Shown: in pieces, positions 5,868 to 7,606 of the stretch
Layout: each line of letters starts with the position of its first letter
How positions within the stretch are numbered: the stretch's first letter is position 1
Assembly: GCA_028700095.1 (NCBI GenBank)
Contig: JAQVTJ010000083.1
Location: forward strand, 1-7,606
Origin: Methanobacterium sp.
Lineage (GTDB): Archaea > Methanobacteriota > Methanobacteria > Methanobacteriales > Methanobacteriaceae
Reading direction: 5' to 3'
Length of the DNA: 7,606 nt
Translations under genes and position numbers: made by a program
Notes under the pieces: model-generated
The model's database searches: none
Told to the model about the DNA's origin: nothing
What the model saw: only the letters and a program-made list of their open reading frames with translations

Positions 5868-6128
5868 AAAACAAACCTAAAATAATGGATATTGAAATAT
5901 AAATATTAAACTAATATTTTTATATACATTGTTCATAATTCAGAGTATACTTCTGTTTCTAACTGAACACTTATATAAACTTTGTCAAACATTTAATTCA
6001 TAAATTTCTAATAATTAACATAAATTAATATACCATTATTAACAAAGTAGATTCAATTAATTTTTATAAAAAAAAACATGATATAAAAAAAATTTTACTA
6101 GAAACATTTAAAGAGTAATAATTTAATA
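5868..6128. other. Divergent AT-rich control region
   Basis: This stretch separates the minus-strand operon from the plus-strand small gene. It has several plus-strand TATA candidates: TTTTTATATA (5917-5926), CTTATATAAA (about 5970-5979) and GATATAAAA (about 6080-6088). The last would start a transcript near 6110, about 33 bases before the GTG of the small gene. The near-palindrome CAGAGTATACTTCTG lies at 5941-5955. I find no credible coding sequence or RNA gene here. Confidence 0.4.
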
Positions 6129-6134
6129 AGGAGG
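6129..6134 (+). promoter_or_regulatory. Ribosome binding site fixing the GTG start of the small gene
   Basis: AGGAGG lies eight bases before GTG 6143-6145. It is a perfect anti-16S match in otherwise AT-rich DNA and is the main reason to place the start upstream of the G6 run rather than at the TTG inside it. Confidence 0.7.
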
Positions 6135-6142
6135 CCCAAACA

Positions 6143-6377
6143 GTGGATAATAAAATAATTTTATTAGTAATAGTTTTAGTAGCTGTAGCTGGTATTGGGG
6201 GGAGGGTATTTTGTTGAACTTTACCAAGGATCAGGAAATTTCTCACTTAATGTAACTAATAATACGCCTGTAAACGATACTTTAGATCATAAAGCTCTAA
6301 ATATAACACCAACTAAAAATAACACCAATAAAACAAACAATACACCTGCTAAAAATAATAGTAGTATTATTTTTTAA
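6143..6377 (+). CDS. Small Asn/Thr-rich membrane-anchored protein, frame interrupted at a G6 run
   Basis: I do not recognise the family. A strong AGGAGG (6129-6134) sits eight bases before a GTG that opens a peptide beginning MDNKIILLVIVLVAVAGIG. This is a short basic start followed by a hydrophobic helix, typical of a signal anchor. In that frame a TGA stops translation at 6215-6217 after 24 residues. If the run of six G at 6197-6202 is read as five, the frame continues as GGGYFVELYQGSGNF and on to the TAA at 6375-6377. That gives 77 residues: one N-terminal membrane helix (about residues 4-24) and a hydrophilic outer tail rich in Asn, Thr and Lys. The tail holds about ten N-X-S/T sequons, suggesting an N-glycosylated surface protein (inference). 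The break may be a sequencing error, a real mutation or a slippage switch. A terminator hairpin starts at the stop codon of the restored frame, which supports the frame being, or having been, a gene. Confidence 0.6.
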
Positions 6378-6424
6378 ATGATTTTAATTTATATTAAGAT
6401 CATTTAATTTTTTCTCTTTTTATT
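6376..6424 (+). terminator. Intrinsic terminator of the small plus-strand gene
   Basis: Arms AAATGATTTTAAT (6376-6388) and ATTAAGATCATTT (6393-6405) pair over 13 positions, with one G-U, around a TTAT loop. A T-rich tract, AATTTTTTCTCTTTTTATT, follows. The first arm overlaps the TAA stop of the restored small ORF. Confidence 0.7.
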
Positions 6425-6435
6425 GGATCTCCAAA

Positions 6436-6480
6436 AAAAAGAACTCTTTTTAAATAAAAAATTTAAAAGGAATATTCCTT
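6436..6480 (-). terminator. Terminator region of mdh
   Basis: Reading leftward from mdh, the first element is the perfect palindrome AAGGAATATTCCTT (6467-6480), 16 bases after the stop codon and followed on the minus strand by an A/T tract containing T6. A second small hairpin, AAAAAG / CTTTTT (6436-6451), follows and runs into T8. Together with the plus-strand terminator it separates two convergent genes. Confidence 0.55.
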
Positions 6481-6496
6481 AGATATGGTGAGCATT

Positions 6497-7444
6497 TTAT
6501 ATATTTATTTCAGCCATAACCTCATCAGTTGTTTTCTTTACAGATTTAGCAGCTTTTAAAAATGCTTTTCTTTCTTTTGCAGTCATAATTATTGGAATTA
6601 TTCTTTCTATACCGTTTATACTTAATTTAACAGGAACTCCTAAACATACATTTTCAACACCTTCTATTTCACTTTCTAGAAATGCGCTGACTGTTAATAT
6701 TTTCTTTTCATTATTCAAGATAATACTAACAATATTTGAGATTGCAAAGGCAGGCCCATATTCTGTTGCTCCTTTTTTTCTAATAACATAGTTACCTGCA
6801 TTTTTAACCTTTTCAACTGTTTTATCCATGTCAAAGCCATCATAATCCTTAAAATATTTAAGTAATATTCCCCCTATTGATGTTGAACTCATAATTGGCA
6901 CCATGTTATCACCATGTTCACCCATTACTCTTGTGTGAATTTCACTAACATGGATATTAAAATGTTGGGAAATTAAATTTTTAAGTCTAAGTGAATCTAA
7001 ATGATTTCCCAGACCAAAAACTTTATTTTTATGGAACCCGGAAGATTTTAACGCAACATATGTCATTACATCCACAGGATTTGTTACAACTAATATTATT
7101 GAATCTGGTGCAAATTTTGCAATGGCCTTTGAGTATTCTGCAACAACCTTTGCATTGGGTATGGCAACATCCATCCTAGACATTTCAAGCCCTCTTGGCC
7201 GCCCTGCACTTAAAACTACAATATGAGAACCTTTAACATCTTCAAAATTACAAGAGGCAGTTATTTTAATATTGACATCCTTGACAGCTAGTGCATCATA
7301 CATATCCATTGCTTCACCTTCAACTTTATCAATACTTTCTTTTCGTGAGATAAGCACCAACTCATTTACAGCATTTTCTTCAGCTAAACTAAATGCTGCT
7401 GCTTTTCCTACTCTACCTGACGCACCAATTACACTAACTTTCAA
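6497..7444 (-). CDS. mdh: Malate dehydrogenase, MJ0490-type (LDH/MDH superfamily), probably NADP-preferring
   Basis: A 315-residue cytoplasmic oxidoreductase interconverting malate and oxaloacetate, part of the incomplete reductive TCA branch of methanogens that leads to 2-oxoglutarate. Residue numbers below count from the TTG one codon upstream. The Rossmann motif is GASGRVG (8-14), the variant found in M. jannaschii MJ0490. After the second strand the chain reads I-S-R-K (33-36) where NAD-specific enzymes have Asp, which favours NADP. In GRPRGLEMSR, Arg85 holds the specificity position that is Arg in malate and Gln in lactate dehydrogenases; Arg91 and Arg154 are the other substrate arginines. 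Asp151 and His178 (GEHGD) form the proton relay. The start is the second of two adjacent TTG codons, five bases after GGAGGT, giving MKVSVIG as in homologues; the first TTG would leave only two bases. It is a single gene with its own promoter, convergent with the small gene. Confidence 0.92.
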   Translation of the reverse strand: MKVSVIGASGRVGKAAAFSLAEENAVNELVLISRKESIDKVEGEAMDMYDALAVKDVNIKITASCNFEDVKGSHIVVLSAGRPRGLEMSRMDVAIPNAKVVAEYSKAIAKFAPDSIILVVTNPVDVMTYVALKSSGFHKNKVFGLGNHLDSLRLKNLISQHFNIHVSEIHTRVMGEHGDNMVPIMSSTSIGGILLKYFKDYDGFDMDKTVEKVKNAGNYVIRKKGATEYGPAFAISNIVSIILNNEKKILTVSAFLESEIEGVENVCLGVPVKLSINGIERIIPIIMTAKERKAFLKAAKSVKKTTDEVMAEINI

Positions 7445-7449
7445 CAAAT

Positions 7450-7455
7450 ACCTCC
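7450..7455 (-). promoter_or_regulatory. Ribosome binding site deciding the mdh start
   Basis: The minus strand reads GGAGGT. Spacing is two bases to TTG 7447-7445 and five bases to TTG 7444-7442. The other strong sites in this window use five to eight bases, so the second TTG is favoured. Confidence 0.6.
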
Positions 7456-7512
7456 CTTTTCACTTATTATTAAAATTTTTAATATGATAATTACTAACCC
7501 TGTTTAATTTAC

Positions 7513-7520
7513 TTTATATG
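7513..7520 (-). promoter_or_regulatory. Probable mdh promoter (TATA box)
   Basis: The minus strand reads CATATAAA, preceded by AGCTTAA. A start about 25 bases downstream, near 7492, would leave a leader of roughly 48 bases before the TTG start. Beyond it, to the right edge, I see only A/T-rich sequence without a supported gene. Confidence 0.45.
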
Positions 7521-7606
7521 TTAAGCTAAAAAAAATTTAATAATAATTAATTATAGCACATATTTTTAGGAGAGAAAGTTTTATTAAAAATTTTAGTTTT
7601 TTTCGA

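Noticed and set aside
5941..5955. CAGAGTATACTTCTG as an operator
   Set aside because: Only the eight-base core AGTATACT is symmetric, the flanks are out of register by one base, and no second copy or promoter position supports it.
6064..6246. Minus-strand ORF of 60 codons opposite the small gene
   Set aside because: It lacks a ribosome binding site and a recognisable motif, and it overlaps a better supported plus-strand gene with a strong ribosome binding site and terminator.

Overview
The window is AT-rich archaeal DNA, most likely from a methanogen of the order Methanobacteriales (Methanobacterium/Methanobrevibacter-like). The evidence is a split archaeal-type glutamate synthase, a protein of the FrhB/FdhB (coenzyme F420) family, an MJ0490-type malate dehydrogenase, archaeal TATA boxes, strong GGAGGTG-type ribosome binding sites and several GTG/TTG starts. 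Assignment below order level is not possible from what can be seen.

Layout, left to right. (1) Positions 1-69, minus strand: the first 23 codons of a membrane protein that resembles polysaccharide flippases. (2) 188-526, minus: a GlnK/PII nitrogen sensor with its own promoter. (3) 527-915: a gene-free AT-rich gap, closed at its right end by a hairpin that begins at the stop codon of the next gene. (4) 916-5751, minus: a tightly packed five-gene operon, read right to left: pdxT, glutamate synthase amidotransferase domain, glutamate synthase GXGXG domain, an FrhB-like flavin/Fe-S protein, and the ferredoxin-FMN synthase domain (gltB). (5) 5752-6142: a regulatory region holding the operon promoter and a perfect CGGAA-N6-TTCCG palindrome, which matches the NrpR nitrogen-repressor operator type. 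(6) 6143-6377, plus: a small asparagine/threonine-rich membrane-anchored protein whose frame is broken at a run of six G. (7) 6376-6480: back-to-back terminators for two convergent genes. (8) 6497-7444, minus: malate dehydrogenase. (9) 7445-7606: its promoter region and the window edge.

How the genes fit together. The operon encodes in separate proteins what bacteria fuse in one GltB chain. The amidotransferase releases ammonia from glutamine, the GXGXG beta-helix is structural, and the FMN barrel reduces 2-iminoglutarate to glutamate. No NADPH-dependent GltD is present. The FrhB-like subunit instead suggests electrons come from reduced F420 or ferredoxin. GlnK senses 2-oxoglutarate and ATP/ADP. 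An NrpR-type site upstream would derepress the operon when 2-oxoglutarate is high (nitrogen starvation), which fits an enzyme that consumes 2-oxoglutarate. The most unusual observations are the circularly permuted domain order of the FrhB-like protein, the putative NrpR operator, and the G6 frameshift in the small sequon-rich protein.
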